Part shown: in pieces, positions 33,651 to 46,400 of the stretch
Layout: the number at the start of each line of letters is the position of its first letter
Position numbering within the stretch: position 1 is the first letter of the stretch
Assembly: GCA_003134765.1 (NCBI GenBank)
Contig: PLCM01000017.1
Span: forward strand, 1 to 64,000
DNA length: 64,000 nucleotides
DNA from: Spartobacteria bacterium
GTDB lineage: Bacteria > Verrucomicrobiota > Verrucomicrobiia > Chthoniobacterales > UBA10450
Direction of reading: 5' to 3'
Program-made: the position numbers and the translations under genes
Notes under the pieces: generated by a model
Databases searched by the model: none
The model's input: only the letters and a program-made list of their open reading frames with translations
What the model was told of the DNA's origin: nothing

Positions 33651-35822
33651 CTACCAGATATTGACCCGCTGGTCTGCCGGGCGAATCATCGGAGAGCCAT
33701 CCGGAATATCGAACGCCTTCTGGAATTCCACGAAGTTCGAGAGCGGCCCGATGGTGCGGAAACGTCCCGGGGAATGCGGATCGGTATTGAGCCGCAGCTT
33801 CAGGTCTTCGTCGCGCTGATTATTCCGCCAGATTTGGGCGAACCCAAGGAAGAACCGCTGCTCCGGCGTGAAACCATCGATCTTCGGTTGCGGACCTTTC
33901 TTCGCGATCGCCTTTTGCAACGCCATATAGGCAATCTTCACACCCCCGATATCGGCGATGTTCTCGCCTTGCGTTAATTCGCCGTTGATATGCAAACCGG
34001 GCAAGGGCTCGTACCCCGAGTATTGCGCCACGATCGCTTTCGAGCGTTCCGTGTAAGCCTTGGCCGATTCCGGCGTCCACCAATCCCGCAGGTTTCCGAC
34101 GGCATCATATTGCCGGCCGCGATCGTCGAACCCGTGGGTCATCTCGTGTCCGATCACCGCTCCGATGCCGCCATAATTTATGGCATCGTCCGCTTTCGGA
34201 TCAAAGAAAGGCGGTTGAAGAATGCCCGCTGGAAATACGATCTCGTTCCGATTCGGATTGTAGTAGGCATTCACCGTCGGCGGCGTCATGCCCCATTCAC
34301 TTCGGTCGACCGGTTTACCGATCTTTTCGAGCTGCCGTTTTTTTTCGAACGTCTCCCCCCGCAGAACATTTAACGCGTACGGACCCCGGTCGATGGTGAG
34401 CAGCGAGTAATCGCGCCACTTATCCGGGTAACCGATCTTCACCGTGAAGGCCGCCAGCTTCTTCAAGGCTTCCTGCTTGGTCGGCTCGTCCATCCACTCG
34501 ATTGTCTTGATCCGATCGGCGAGCGCCTCCTTTAGGTTGTTAACCATCTCGAGGGCGCGCGCTTTCGCTTCCGGCGGGAAGTAGTCCGCGACGTACAATT
34601 TCCCGAGGCTTTCGCCCAGCTCCTCGTCGGTCTTCGCCACCACCCGTTTCCAGCGCGGTCTTATTTGCGGCGCGCCCGTCAGCGTCTTGGTAAAGAAGTT
34701 GAAATCTTCCTCGACGAAATCCTTCGAAAGACTTGCCGCCACTCCGTGAAGAAGATGCCAGCGCAAATAAATCTTCCAGTCCTCCACCGGGGTGCTCGCA
34801 AAAACCTGATCCGCTGCCTTGAAAAACTCCGGCTGGCCGACGTTGATATCGCCCGGATCGGTCAGCTTGAGTTCCTTGAAATAGTCCGCCCAGCTCCAGT
34901 CGGGTGTGATCGCCTGGAGGTCCGCCTGCTTCATCTTGTTGTAATTCTTTTGTGGATCGCGCAGCTCCACGCGCGTGCGGGCCGGTTTCGCCAGCGACGT
35001 CTCAATCGCCATCACTTTCTTCGCGTGCTCTGCGGCCTGGTCCTGCGGCTCGCCCAGAAGCGCGAACATTTTCGCCACATGCTCGACGTATTGGTCCCGG
35101 ATTTTTTTCGAAGCCGCGTCTTCCTTCGTGTAGTAATCCCGGTCCGGCAATCCGAGTCCGCCCTGGTTCGCGTGCGCGATGACCATCGTGCTGTTCTTCG
35201 CGTCCTGGTTTGAACTGAAGCGAAACAGCGCCGCCAGCCCAATGAAGTGCAGGTGCGCGACTTCCTTCAGGACGTCCCCGCGATCTTTCAATCCGTCGAT
35301 TCGCTTGAATTCATCGGCCAGCGGTTTCACGCGCTCGTCGTTCACGGCTTTTTCGTTCATGCCGCTCGCATAAAAATCCCCGACCTTTTGCAAATCGATC
35401 CCGGCAGCCTTTTCCGGATTTGGTTTTGCGGCCACTTTCGGCGCGGCCGTGGCGGCCTTCTCGGCGATTACATGCAGGGCATCGTTATTCTGCTCGGCCA
35501 GCTGGTTGAAGCTCCCCCAGCGCGAAAACTCCGGCGGAATCGGGTTTCGTTTTATCCAGCCGCCATTGGCGTAAAGATAAAAATCGTCCTGCGGTTTGAC
35601 CGACGTATCCATGTTCTTCGGATCGAATGGGAGCGAACTTTTCTCGATTGAGGCCGGGGCGGATTGGTTGGCCGCGGCCGAGGTCGCCGGGATCGGCGGG
35701 GGAGGGGCCTGCTCGCTTGATGGTTTTTCCTCGGCGGGTTTGGCTGGCGAAGTCTGGCCGTTGGCGCTCAAGGCGCAACCCATCATCGTTCCAATGATCA
35801 GAAGAGTTTTCATAGGCTTCAT
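33651..35822 (-). CDS. M13-family metallopeptidase (neprilysin-like), copy 1
   Basis: A 723-residue exported zinc endopeptidase. Signal peptide about 1-22, a Pro/Ala-rich spacer, then the M13 N-terminal helical domain and catalytic domain: NAYYNPNRNEIVFPAG, GAVIGHEMTHGFDDRG (HExxH) and GENIADIGG (third ligand glutamate). Such enzymes degrade peptides in the periplasm or outside the cell. Start at 35822 (MKPMKTLLIIG) avoids an upstream in-frame extension made of repeat sequence. The next gene is a close paralogue. Confidence 0.93.
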   Translation of the reverse strand: MKPMKTLLIIGTMMGCALSANGQTSPAKPAEEKPSSEQAPPPPIPATSAAANQSAPASIEKSSLPFDPKNMDTSVKPQDDFYLYANGGWIKRNPIPPEFSRWGSFNQLAEQNNDALHVIAEKAATAAPKVAAKPNPEKAAGIDLQKVGDFYASGMNEKAVNDERVKPLADEFKRIDGLKDRGDVLKEVAHLHFIGLAALFRFSSNQDAKNSTMVIAHANQGGLGLPDRDYYTKEDAASKKIRDQYVEHVAKMFALLGEPQDQAAEHAKKVMAIETSLAKPARTRVELRDPQKNYNKMKQADLQAITPDWSWADYFKELKLTDPGDINVGQPEFFKAADQVFASTPVEDWKIYLRWHLLHGVAASLSKDFVEEDFNFFTKTLTGAPQIRPRWKRVVAKTDEELGESLGKLYVADYFPPEAKARALEMVNNLKEALADRIKTIEWMDEPTKQEALKKLAAFTVKIGYPDKWRDYSLLTIDRGPYALNVLRGETFEKKRQLEKIGKPVDRSEWGMTPPTVNAYYNPNRNEIVFPAGILQPPFFDPKADDAINYGGIGAVIGHEMTHGFDDRGRQYDAVGNLRDWWTPESAKAYTERSKAIVAQYSGYEPLPGLHINGELTQGENIADIGGVKIAYMALQKAIAKKGPQPKIDGFTPEQRFFLGFAQIWRNNQRDEDLKLRLNTDPHSPGRFRTIGPLSNFVEFQKAFDIPDGSPMIRPADQRVNIW

Positions 35823-36154
35823 ATTGGTTTCAGTTTGTTGGTCGTTCCCGAAGACACGATAGGGACGCCGCGCTGCGGTGTCCGCCAAACTACGTCGTGG
35901 ATGGGCCTCTTATCAAATCCGCGGACGCCGCAGCGCGGCGGCCCTACCAAAAGCGATCATGTCAAAAAAAGCCGCCGTTCCCGCAAAACGATTATCGCGG
36001 CGAACGGCGGTTGATTGCTGATCGCTCCAGAACGCCAGGGTCGGGACGCCGCGCTGCGGCGTCCGCGAACGACGAAGCGCGTTAACTCCTTTTTTGGCGT
36101 TTACCGGACGCCGCCGCGCGGCGTCCCTACCATTTGGAATTCGCGGCTGCGCTC
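35823..36154. repeat. Palindromic dispersed repeats between the M13 paralogues
   Basis: Two hairpin pairs: 35861-35947 (TAGGGACGCCGCGCTGCGGTG and complement) and 36035-36140. Short open frames through them are artefacts. The stretch 35990-36154 is homologous to 33485-33650. Confidence 0.8.
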
Positions 36155-38377
36155 TTACCAGATATTCACTCGCTGGTCGGCCGGGCGAATCATTGGCGAA
36201 CCATCCGGAATATCGAACGCCTTCTGGAATTCCACGAAGTTCGAGAGCGGCCCGATCGTGCGGAAACGCCCTGGCGAATGCGGATTGGTGTTGAGCTGCA
36301 GCTTCAGGTCTTCCTCGCGTTGATTGTCCCGCCAGATCTGGGCGAACCCAAGGAAGAACCTCTGCTCCGGCGTAAAGCCATCGATCTTCGGTTGAGGGCC
36401 CTTCTTCGCGATCGCTTTTTGCAGCGCCGTAAACGCGAGCTTCACGCCGCCGATGTCGGCAATGTTCTCGCCCTGGGTCAGCTCGCCATTGATATGCTGC
36501 CCCGGCAGCGGCTCGTAGGCGGAATACTGCGCGACCACCACCTTGCGCCGGGCGTCGTACGCGTCGGCCGAAGCTTTCGTCCACCAGTCACGCAGGTTAC
36601 CGACCGCATCGTACTGCCGGCCCTGATCGTCGAATCCGTGCGTCATTTCATGTCCGATCACCGCGCCCATGCCGCCGTAGTTCACCGCGTCGTCGGCTTT
36701 CGGATCGAAGAAGGGCGGCTGCATGATGCCCGCCGGGAATACGATCTCGTTCATGTTCGGGTTGTAATAAGCGTTTACGGTTGGCGGCGACATGCCCCAT
36801 TCGGTGCGGTCAACCGGTTTGCCTATCTTTTTCAACTCCCGGTCGACTTCGAACATGTCCGCGCGCAGGACATTTTGCGCAAAGGAGGTGCGATCGATCT
36901 TCAGCGCCGAATAATCGCGCCACTTGTCGGGGTAGCCGATCTTCACCTGGAACGCCGCGAGTTTTTTCAACGCCTGGTCTTTGGTCGGCTGGTCCATCCA
37001 ATCCAGCGTCTTGATTCGGTCGGCCAGCGCTTCCTTCAGGTTGTTCACCATCTCCAGCGCGCGCGCTTTCGCTTCCGGCGGGAATTTTTCCGCCACGTAA
37101 AGTTTGCCAAGCGCTTCGCCCAGCTCCTCATCGGTCTTCGTCACGACCCGCTTCCAGCGCGGCTTGATCTGCTTGGTTCCGCGCAGCGTCGCCTGGTAGA
37201 ACCGAAAATTCTCGTTCACGAAATCGCTCGAGAGCGACGACGCCATGTCGTGAATCAGGTGCCACCGCAGGTACGGTTTCCAGTCCTCAACCGAGGTTGT
37301 CTTGAATACTTCGTTCGCCGCCTTGAAAAAATCCGGCTGGCCAACGTTGATATCGCCAGGATTTGTCAGCTTCAACTCTTTCAAGTAATCCGCCCAGCTG
37401 AAGTCCGGCATTATCGCCTGGAGCTCCGCCTGCTTCATCTTGTTGTAATTCTTCTGCGGATCGCGCAGCTCCACCCGGGTCCGGGCCGGTTTCGCCAGAG
37501 AAGTCTCGAGCGCCATGATCTTCTTCGCGTCCGCCGCCGCCTGGTCGGCTGGGGTGCCCGAGAGCGTCAGCATTTTCGTGACATGCTCGACGTATTGCTC
37601 ACGCAGCTTCTTTGAGGCCTCGTCTTCCTTCGTGTAATAATCGCGGTCCGGTAGCCCGAGTCCGCCTTGGTAGGCCTGGGCGATGATCCGCGTGCTGTCC
37701 TTATCGTCCTGGCCTGAGATGAAAAAGAAGAACGCGTGCAGTCCCATCGAATGGAACCGGCCGATCTCCTTCAGCACGTCCTTGCGATCTTTCATCGCGT
37801 CGATCTTCTTGAACTCATCCTCGAGCGGAGTTGCCTTCGCCGCGTCGACCGCCGATTCGTTCATTCCGCTCGAGTAAAAGTCGCCCACCTTTTGCACATC
37901 AGCCGACGCAGCCTTGTCGGTTTTCGCAGGTTTCTTCGGATCCTTCGGCGCATTGCCGCCCGCCGCTTTCTCCGAAATCTCGTGCAGCGCGTCGTTGTTC
38001 TTTTCCGCCAGCTCGTTGAACGAAGCCCAGCGCGAGAACTCCGGCGGGATCGGATTGTTCTTGATCCAGCTACCATTGGCGAACAGATAAAAATCGTCGG
38101 CGGGTTTCACCGATGTATCCATGTTCTTGGGATCGAGCGGTGGCGGATTCTTGTTTACCTGCGGCTTCGCCGAGGCGTCGGTCGAGGCGTTCGGCGCGGT
38201 GGCCGGGCTTTGGCCCGCGGCCGGTGGCGGGCTCTGTTCGGCCGGTTTCTTCGCCGGCTCGCGCACGGTCGGTGGTTTGTCGGCGTCTTTGGCGGGCGAT
38301 TTGTTCGGTTCGGTCTGGGCCAGCAAAGTGCCAGCGGCCAGCAAACCGGTGAGGAAGAGAAAGATCGGCTTAAGCAT
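36155..38377 (-). CDS. M13-family metallopeptidase (neprilysin-like), copy 2
   Basis: A 740-residue paralogue of the preceding gene product, similar over nearly the whole length. Signal peptide 1-20 (MLKPIFLFLTGLLAAGTLLA), long Pro/Ala-rich spacer (about 22-75), NAYYNPNMNEIVFPAG, GAVIGHEMTHGFDDQG and GENIADIGG. All zinc ligands are present, so both copies should be active. The two genes are in tandem with a shared 3' flank, pointing to segmental duplication; divergence is highest in the N-terminal spacer. Confidence 0.94.
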   Translation of the reverse strand: MLKPIFLFLTGLLAAGTLLAQTEPNKSPAKDADKPPTVREPAKKPAEQSPPPAAGQSPATAPNASTDASAKPQVNKNPPPLDPKNMDTSVKPADDFYLFANGSWIKNNPIPPEFSRWASFNELAEKNNDALHEISEKAAGGNAPKDPKKPAKTDKAASADVQKVGDFYSSGMNESAVDAAKATPLEDEFKKIDAMKDRKDVLKEIGRFHSMGLHAFFFFISGQDDKDSTRIIAQAYQGGLGLPDRDYYTKEDEASKKLREQYVEHVTKMLTLSGTPADQAAADAKKIMALETSLAKPARTRVELRDPQKNYNKMKQAELQAIMPDFSWADYLKELKLTNPGDINVGQPDFFKAANEVFKTTSVEDWKPYLRWHLIHDMASSLSSDFVNENFRFYQATLRGTKQIKPRWKRVVTKTDEELGEALGKLYVAEKFPPEAKARALEMVNNLKEALADRIKTLDWMDQPTKDQALKKLAAFQVKIGYPDKWRDYSALKIDRTSFAQNVLRADMFEVDRELKKIGKPVDRTEWGMSPPTVNAYYNPNMNEIVFPAGIMQPPFFDPKADDAVNYGGMGAVIGHEMTHGFDDQGRQYDAVGNLRDWWTKASADAYDARRKVVVAQYSAYEPLPGQHINGELTQGENIADIGGVKLAFTALQKAIAKKGPQPKIDGFTPEQRFFLGFAQIWRDNQREEDLKLQLNTNPHSPGRFRTIGPLSNFVEFQKAFDIPDGSPMIRPADQRVNIW

Positions 38378-38632
38378 CGGACACGAAACGTTGAAACGCG
38401 TATGTTGTCCACTCCCTTCCTGCTCTTGATCTTACTCGTGATCCTGCTCTGGAGCTGGCACGCCCTCGTGCCGGTAAGCGAATGCGCCAACAGGTAGGGA
38501 CAAGGACTGGAGCCGGCACGCCCCCGTGCAGTTGGGGGAAATGTCCGGCCATTATTGAACGCCCTAAGGGCAGGCCGTCTCCAATCCCGTATCCGATACC
38601 TTTATGGCATCTATCCTGCACCTTTATAGACA

Positions 38633-39874
38633 ATGAACGCCCCGCAAGTCCGCTCCCTCCTCCTCACGGGCATTCTGTCTTTTGGCCTCGCTTCGCTCTC
38701 CTTTGCGAAATCGAAGTCATCGAAATCTTCCCCGAAACCCTCCGCCAAGCCTTCCGCCACCCCCGCCGCCAAACCATCGCCGACCCCGGCCCAGGATTGG
38801 CAGGTCGTCAAGGTCGGCCCGCGCGATTACCTCAGCGTCGATGATATCGCGAAGTTCTACGGCCTCATCGGCAACGTCGATTCGACCGGCAAAACCGTTG
38901 TCCTCAACAACGGCCGCAACATGCTTCAGGTCACCATCGATAGCCGCGAAGCCATCGTGAACGGGATCCGGAACTGGTTTTGTTTCCCGGTCATCGCGCA
39001 CGAAAACAAGTTCCTCGTCTCCCGCATCGACCTGGCGAAAACCATTGAGCCGCAGCTCCGTCCGCAAATGATCCAGCGCAGCGGCAAAGTCCAGACCATC
39101 GTTCTCGATCCCGGTCATGGCGGGTTCGATAAAGGCGCCGGCAGCACCTTCGGCAACGAGAAGAATTACGCGCTCGATGTCGCTCGCCAGCTCCGCCCGC
39201 TCTTGCAGGCCAAAGGATTCAAAGTCGTCATGACCCGGGAGACCGACGTCTTCATCCCACTCGAAGTTCGCGCCCGGATCGCCAACGCCACCAAGGATTC
39301 GATCTTCGTCAGCATCCATTTCAACGCCACTAATTCGAACCCGAGCGCAGCCGGCTTCGAAATTTTCTCGCTCACCCCGCGCGGCGCGCCCTCCACCAAC
39401 GATGACGCGCTCGCCTTGCATTTTGTCAACATGCAGGCCGGAAGTCCGATGGAAGCACAAAGCTTCGAACTGGCCGCCGCCGTCTATCACTCCATGCTCG
39501 GCCACATCCAGGAATTCGATCGCGGCATTAAGCGCGCCCGTTTCGCTGTCCTGCGCCAAACCCAGATTCCCTCGGTCCTCGTCGAAGGCGGCTTCCTCAG
39601 CGAAACCGCCGACAGCAAACAGATCAACGATCCCGCCTGGCGCAAACAACTGGCCGAATCGCTCTGCACCGGCATCGAGAGCTACCGCGCCCTGGTTGAG
39701 AAAAAGCAGCGTCCGATGCTCGTGGCCGAATATCGCGCCCAGAACGCCGGCGAAATCACGGTCGTCGATCTCATGATGCCTCCCGCGAAGCTCGATGCCT
39801 CACCCGCTCCCGCGATTATCCCGGTCACGAACCCCGAAACAACCGCCACTCCCGATCCAAATCAGGAACCGTAA
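38633..39874 (+). CDS. N-acetylmuramoyl-L-alanine amidase (Amidase_3)
   Basis: A 413-residue exported enzyme: signal peptide about 1-25, a Ser/Lys/Pro spacer, a beta-rich copper-amine-oxidase-N/AMIN-like region (about 60-140) and the amidase domain. Zinc ligands are in VLDPGHGGFDKGA, the following EKNYALDVAR glutamate and VSIHFNA; VLVEGGFLSE holds the catalytic glutamate. It cleaves the lactyl-amide bond of peptidoglycan during cell separation or turnover. The C-terminal tail is proline-rich. Confidence 0.92.
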   Translation: MNAPQVRSLLLTGILSFGLASLSFAKSKSSKSSPKPSAKPSATPAAKPSPTPAQDWQVVKVGPRDYLSVDDIAKFYGLIGNVDSTGKTVVLNNGRNMLQVTIDSREAIVNGIRNWFCFPVIAHENKFLVSRIDLAKTIEPQLRPQMIQRSGKVQTIVLDPGHGGFDKGAGSTFGNEKNYALDVARQLRPLLQAKGFKVVMTRETDVFIPLEVRARIANATKDSIFVSIHFNATNSNPSAAGFEIFSLTPRGAPSTNDDALALHFVNMQAGSPMEAQSFELAAAVYHSMLGHIQEFDRGIKRARFAVLRQTQIPSVLVEGGFLSETADSKQINDPAWRKQLAESLCTGIESYRALVEKKQRPMLVAEYRAQNAGEITVVDLMMPPAKLDASPAPAIIPVTNPETTATPDPNQEP

Positions 39875-39885
39875 GAATGGGAATT

Positions 39886-39960
39886 TGACAGAAGGAAGCG
39901 AAGGTAACGAAGCAGGTTTTGGCCAAATCCTTTGCTTCCTTCGTTGCCTTCTGTTTTTGG
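39886..39960 (+). terminator. Terminator-like hairpin after the amidase gene
   Basis: ACAGAAGGAAGCGAAGG (39888 on) pairs with CCTTCGTTGCCTTCTGT (ending near 39954), followed by TTTTT. The same purine-rich hairpin family recurs at 49438-49507, so it is a repeat-derived terminator. Confidence 0.6.
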
Positions 39961-40091
39961 ATTCTTTCCCGTTATGTCGGGGCGTAATTCGCGGCCTGCG
40001 CCGAGGTTGACATCTACTCAATCGCTTTCGCATTGACCCAGTGAGCGCCATTTCTCAGTCTTAGGGTTAACAAAGTTAACCGAAAGGACTT

Positions 40092-40535
40092 ATGAAAAAA
40101 TGCATCACTTATTTAGTAGCGGTGTTTTTCGCCATGACCGTTGTCGGGTTCGCTGCTGGCGCGGATAAGGACGCGATCGAGGCAAAAGAGAAAGCAGCCT
40201 GGCAGGCGTTCAAGGATAAGAAGCCGGACGACTTCAAGAAAGTGGTAGATAAGGATTTCCGCGGAGCCTACGCCGAAGGCATCTCCACCTTGCAAACAGA
40301 GTTGGACGACATGCAAAAGTGGGACCTGAAATCGTTTGCGATGAGCGATTTCACCGCCTTCTCAGATGAACCGGATGTGATCGTGACCACTTACGTCGTC
40401 AGGATTGAAGGCACGTACGAGGGGAAGGACCATTCCGGCACATTCAACTGCGGTTCCGTCTGGAAAAAAGAAAAGGACACGTGGCTGGCCATCTTTCACA
40501 CCAACGTAAAACAGGAGACACCCGCGAAGAAATAG
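40092..40535 (+). CDS. Exported NTF2-like (DUF4440-type) small protein
   Basis: A 147-residue protein with a signal peptide (1-22, ending AAGA) and one NTF2-like domain: EAKEKAAWQAFKDKKPDDFKKVVDKDFRG, MQKWDLKSFAMSDFTA and CGSVWKKEKDTWLAIFHTN. The fold forms a pocket used for binding or as an enzyme scaffold; the ligand is unknown. A good ribosome site (GAAAGGACTT) precedes the ATG. Confidence 0.8.
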   Translation: MKKCITYLVAVFFAMTVVGFAAGADKDAIEAKEKAAWQAFKDKKPDDFKKVVDKDFRGAYAEGISTLQTELDDMQKWDLKSFAMSDFTAFSDEPDVIVTTYVVRIEGTYEGKDHSGTFNCGSVWKKEKDTWLAIFHTNVKQETPAKK

Positions 40536-40609
40536 CCCGACCGCGAGCACATAGGGCAGAGGTTAGAAAAGATCCCCGTTCCTAAACTCCGTTTGGGAAC
40601 GCATTTGTC

Positions 40610-40705
40610 TCGGCAACTCCGTTGCTTTCGACAGCATTTGTAGGGCGTCTGTGTCAGGCGCCGCGGTTCGGATGGCGGCTGACACAGACGCCCTACAATT
40701 CTCAA
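40610..40705. repeat. Palindromic dispersed repeat
   Basis: TTGTAGGGCGTCTGTGTCAG at 40638 and its complement CTGACACAGACGCCCTACAA near 40700 form a stem of about 20 bp around a GC-rich loop. It follows the NTF2-like gene and may act as a transcription stop. Confidence 0.65.
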
Positions 40706-40779
40706 TTCACCTTCTGCTTTTGATTCGCTCGCTACTTTCTACTTTCTACTTTGTACTTTTGACTTTAGCGTAGCGAAAG

Positions 40780-40860
40780 AGCGGGGGAGCCGACACGGCT
40801 GAGACGTCCTAGACGAACCCCTTGAACCTGATGCGGGTAATTCCGCCGAAGGGAGCGAGG
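40780..40860 (+). promoter_or_regulatory. TPP riboswitch (THI element)
   Basis: Contains the conserved parts of the thiamine-pyrophosphate aptamer: GGGGGAGCC, GGCTGAGA (40798-40805), ACCCCTTGAACCTGAT (40819-40833) and GGGTAATTCCGCCGAAGGGA. It lies 115 bp upstream of thiC and should switch it off when TPP is plentiful. Confidence 0.95.
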
Positions 40861-40877
40861 TAGCGGCAGGATTTTCA

Positions 40878-40908
40878 GCCATGCGTTTTCCCGCGCATGG
40901 TTTTTTCA
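40878..40908 (+). terminator. Intrinsic terminator of the TPP riboswitch
   Basis: Stem CCATGCG (40880-40886) with CGCATGG (40895-40901) followed by TTTTTT. Position between aptamer and thiC fits control by premature termination. Confidence 0.8.
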
Positions 40909-40957
40909 TTTTTTACTTTTACCAATGTCATCCTGAGCGAAGTCGAAGGACCTCTAA

Positions 40958-43132
<2,175 letters not shown>

Positions 43133-43462
43133 CTTGGTAGGGCGAGACGCTGTCGAGCCGTCATGAAGCTGCCGAAAAAATGGAAGCAGAAATGTGAGAT
43201 GACTCCAGAATTACATCGGTCACGCGGCATCGAAGATTCTAAGAAGAAATGACGCGGGACGATTCTTGCCGAGATTCACAGACTGACCCCATTTTGACTC
43301 GATTGCGGCGGTAAGCGCTGGTAGGCGCGTGCGGTGCGAGTTTCGCCGGTCGGACTCCACACCGATCAACCGGTTCTTGGATCTTCGGATCGTCGCTTCT
43401 TCCTCGCGTGACGCCCGGCGCGCATTTTTGCAAATGCACCGAATGGGCGACGTTGCTCGCTC
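43133..43462. other. Intergenic region with dispersed repeat fragments
   Basis: Starts with GGTAGGGCGAGACGCTGTCG, a unit also at about 54957, 56497 and 60598. GAGATTCACAGACTGACCCC at 43273 recurs in similar form at 62108. No convincing gene. Confidence 0.5.
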
Positions 43463-46400
43463 TTGAGCGCTATTCCGATTACTGAGAAACTCCTCCTCAA
43501 CGCAGGGGGATGGCAGGCGATGAAGCCTGCGCGCGAGCTGCTCAAGAGTGGCCGCGTCTCCGAGGCTAAATACGAGCCGCCGTTGCTGAGCGGCTATGTG
43601 CGCGAAGGCGCGAAGAATTACCGCTCCGGCCTGCGAATCAAAAGCGCGCTCGACGTCGAGAATCTGTGCAGCTGTTGGGAGTCGCGTTCGGCGGGGAAAA
43701 TTTGTGCGCACTCGGTGGCGGTAGGCCTTGGCTTTCTGAATCCGCCGACTGCCGCGGCGGCGGCACCAGTCGAGCCGGCGATTTCCGAGGCTCCGGCAGG
43801 TCCGCGGTTTGTCGCCATTGGGACCGCTGACGCAACCCCCACGACACTGCATGTGATCCTGCCGCCCAACTTTACGGGCTCATGGCAGAAAGGGCAGATC
43901 ATGATCGTGGTCGAAGCCGAGGTTTTGGGGAAACGCTCCCTCCTGTTCGCACTCAAGCAACGGATGCCGTCACCTCACTCCTCTCCCGATTGGGAGAGGA
44001 AGAAGAGTGAGGATCCGTCGAAGTCGGCAGTCTCGAATGACGTACCCTACGCAGCCAACGAAGGCGATCTTGCGCTGATCGAATGCTTGCGCGCGGTCCC
44101 GGCGATCTTCGAGAGCGGCATGGCGACCTTGTCACGCGACGGATTCCTGCGGCTGCTCCCGGCGTTGCAGAATCATTCACGGGTCACATTCGGCAAAGCC
44201 ACTCGGGCGACGATCTCATCGGCCGCGCTCCGTCCCGAGCTTGTGGTCGAGTCGCGCGGTGACGGGCACATCGTGGTGAAAGCGAACTTTCCGCCGAACC
44301 GCAGCGGAAAGATCGATCACAGGCTCACCACGGCGAGTCCGTCCGACGGCGGAGACGAGCAAGAGAAGAACGGGCTGCTCCTCTGGAACGCGACCGACGC
44401 ATGGCTGCTGCGGAACAACGAGTTCGTCCGCTGCGGTGAAGCGTTGCCGGCCGGCTCGATGCACCTGCTCGAGCGGCCTTTGCTGCTCGATGGGGACCGC
44501 GCGTTGCACTTCCTCGCGTTCGATCTGCCGCGGCTGCGCGAGGCCTTCGCCGTGCGCGCCGACGAAGGCGTTTGCCTGCCGGAAATCGCAACGGCGCTGC
44601 CAGCCTTTGAGCTGCGGCTGGCGGGCACGCTCAACAGTGTCACCGGCGAGCTGATGTGCACCTATGGCGATCGCGGGCCGATCAAAGCCCTGGCCAATGC
44701 TCAGGATCAGTTCGTTTTTCGCGATCCACAAAATGCTGATCGGGTGCTGATGCGGAATCTCGATGCCGAGAATGCGGCTGTCGCGCGGCTCGAGCAGATT
44801 GGATTTGCCCGAACAGACGCCGGCGGCTTTGTGCTGCACGGTCAGCCCAATGTTGTCCGGTTCTTCGCGACCGATTATCCGAGAGTGCAACGCGACTGGA
44901 AGGTAATCCTCACCGAGCAGGTCGAGAACTGGACCGGCAAGATCGAGCGGGTAACGCCGAAGCTCGAGATTGTCGGCTCCGGTCAGGATTGGTTCGAGGT
45001 GCGTTACTCGCTCACCACGCCCGGCGGGGAGGTGTTTTCGAACGCCGACATCCAGCGGCTGCTTCGCTCCGGCCAATCACAGACGCGATTAAAAAATGGC
45101 CACCTCGCTGTGATCGACACTGCGGGCCTGGAGGATTTCGAGCAGGTCATCCGCGACTGCGATCCGGCGCAAACCCAGCCCGGGCTTTACCGCATCAACC
45201 GCGCCCACGCCGGGTATGTCGAACAGACCGCGCGCGAGCTTGGCTCCGCCGTCGCCGATCGTCGCGAAGCGCTGAAGAAGTTCATCACTGGCCGCGACGC
45301 GTCGCCGGATACGAAGACAAAACTCGGCCCGCTCGCGGAGACATTGCGCGAGTATCAACTCGCCGGTTTTGAATGGCTCACGCGCCTCGCTGCGAACAAT
45401 CTCGGCGGAATCCTGGCCGACGAGATGGGTCTTGGTAAGACGGTGCAGACACTCGCGTTTCTCCGCGCCCACCAGGGCGGCGGCCCTGCTCTCGTTGTCT
45501 GCCCGACATCGCTGGTGACAAACTGGGAGAACGAAGCGCGGAAGTTTACTCCCGAACTCAAGACGCTCGTGCTCGAAGGCGCCGAGCGCGCCGCTCGCTT
45601 CAATTCGATCGCAGACGCCGACATGGTCATCACGAGCTACGCCCTGCTGCGACGCGACATCGACACCCTGCGCGAAATCAAGTTCTCGACCGCCGTGCTC
45701 GACGAAGCCCAGCACATAAAAAATCCTGAAACGCAAAACGCGCAAGCCGCTTACGCGCTCCGCGCGACGCATCGCTTCGTGCTGACCGGCACCCCGATGG
45801 AAAATTCGGTGCGCGATCTCTGGGCGATCATGAACTTTGCATTGCCCGGTTATCTCGGGAATAGGAGTGACTTCCGCGAGCGCTATGAGCTACCGATCGC
45901 GCGCGGCTCCGCGCCCGAGGTGCAACGCCGGCTCTCGCGCCGGCTCCAGCCTTTCCTGCTCCGCCGGCGGAAACGCGATGTTGCGAAAGATCTGCCCGAG
46001 AAAATCGAGCAGGTCGTGCCCTGCAGCCTAACGAGTCATCAACGCGCCGCCTACGACGCGTTGCTGCGCGAGATCCAGCAAGGGCTCGGCGGCTCGGCCA
46101 GGAATGCGAATGCTGGAGCACAACGGATGAAGATGCTCACCGGTCTGCTCCGTTTGCGGCAGGTCTGCTGCGACCTGCGCCTCGTCGGCATCGATAAGGG
46201 AGAGACCTCCGCAAAGCTGGACCTCCTCGACGAGCTCCTCGAGGAAGCGATCGACGGCGAACACCGCGTCCTCGTCTTCAGCCAGTTCGTCTCGATGCTC
46301 CACCTCATTCGCGAACGCCTGGAGAAACTCGAGATTCCATTTCGCTATCTCGACGGCTCAACCAAACATCGTCAGGAAATCGTGGATCGCTTCCAGAGCG

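Noticed and set aside
35913..36584. 223-codon frame overlapping the 3' end of the second M13 gene
   Set aside because: It reads the peptidase gene in the wrong frame and then the palindromic repeats.
36134..38497. 493- and 253-codon frames antisense to the second M13 gene
   Set aside because: Arg/Val/His-rich shadows; the sense frame has signal peptide and zinc motifs.
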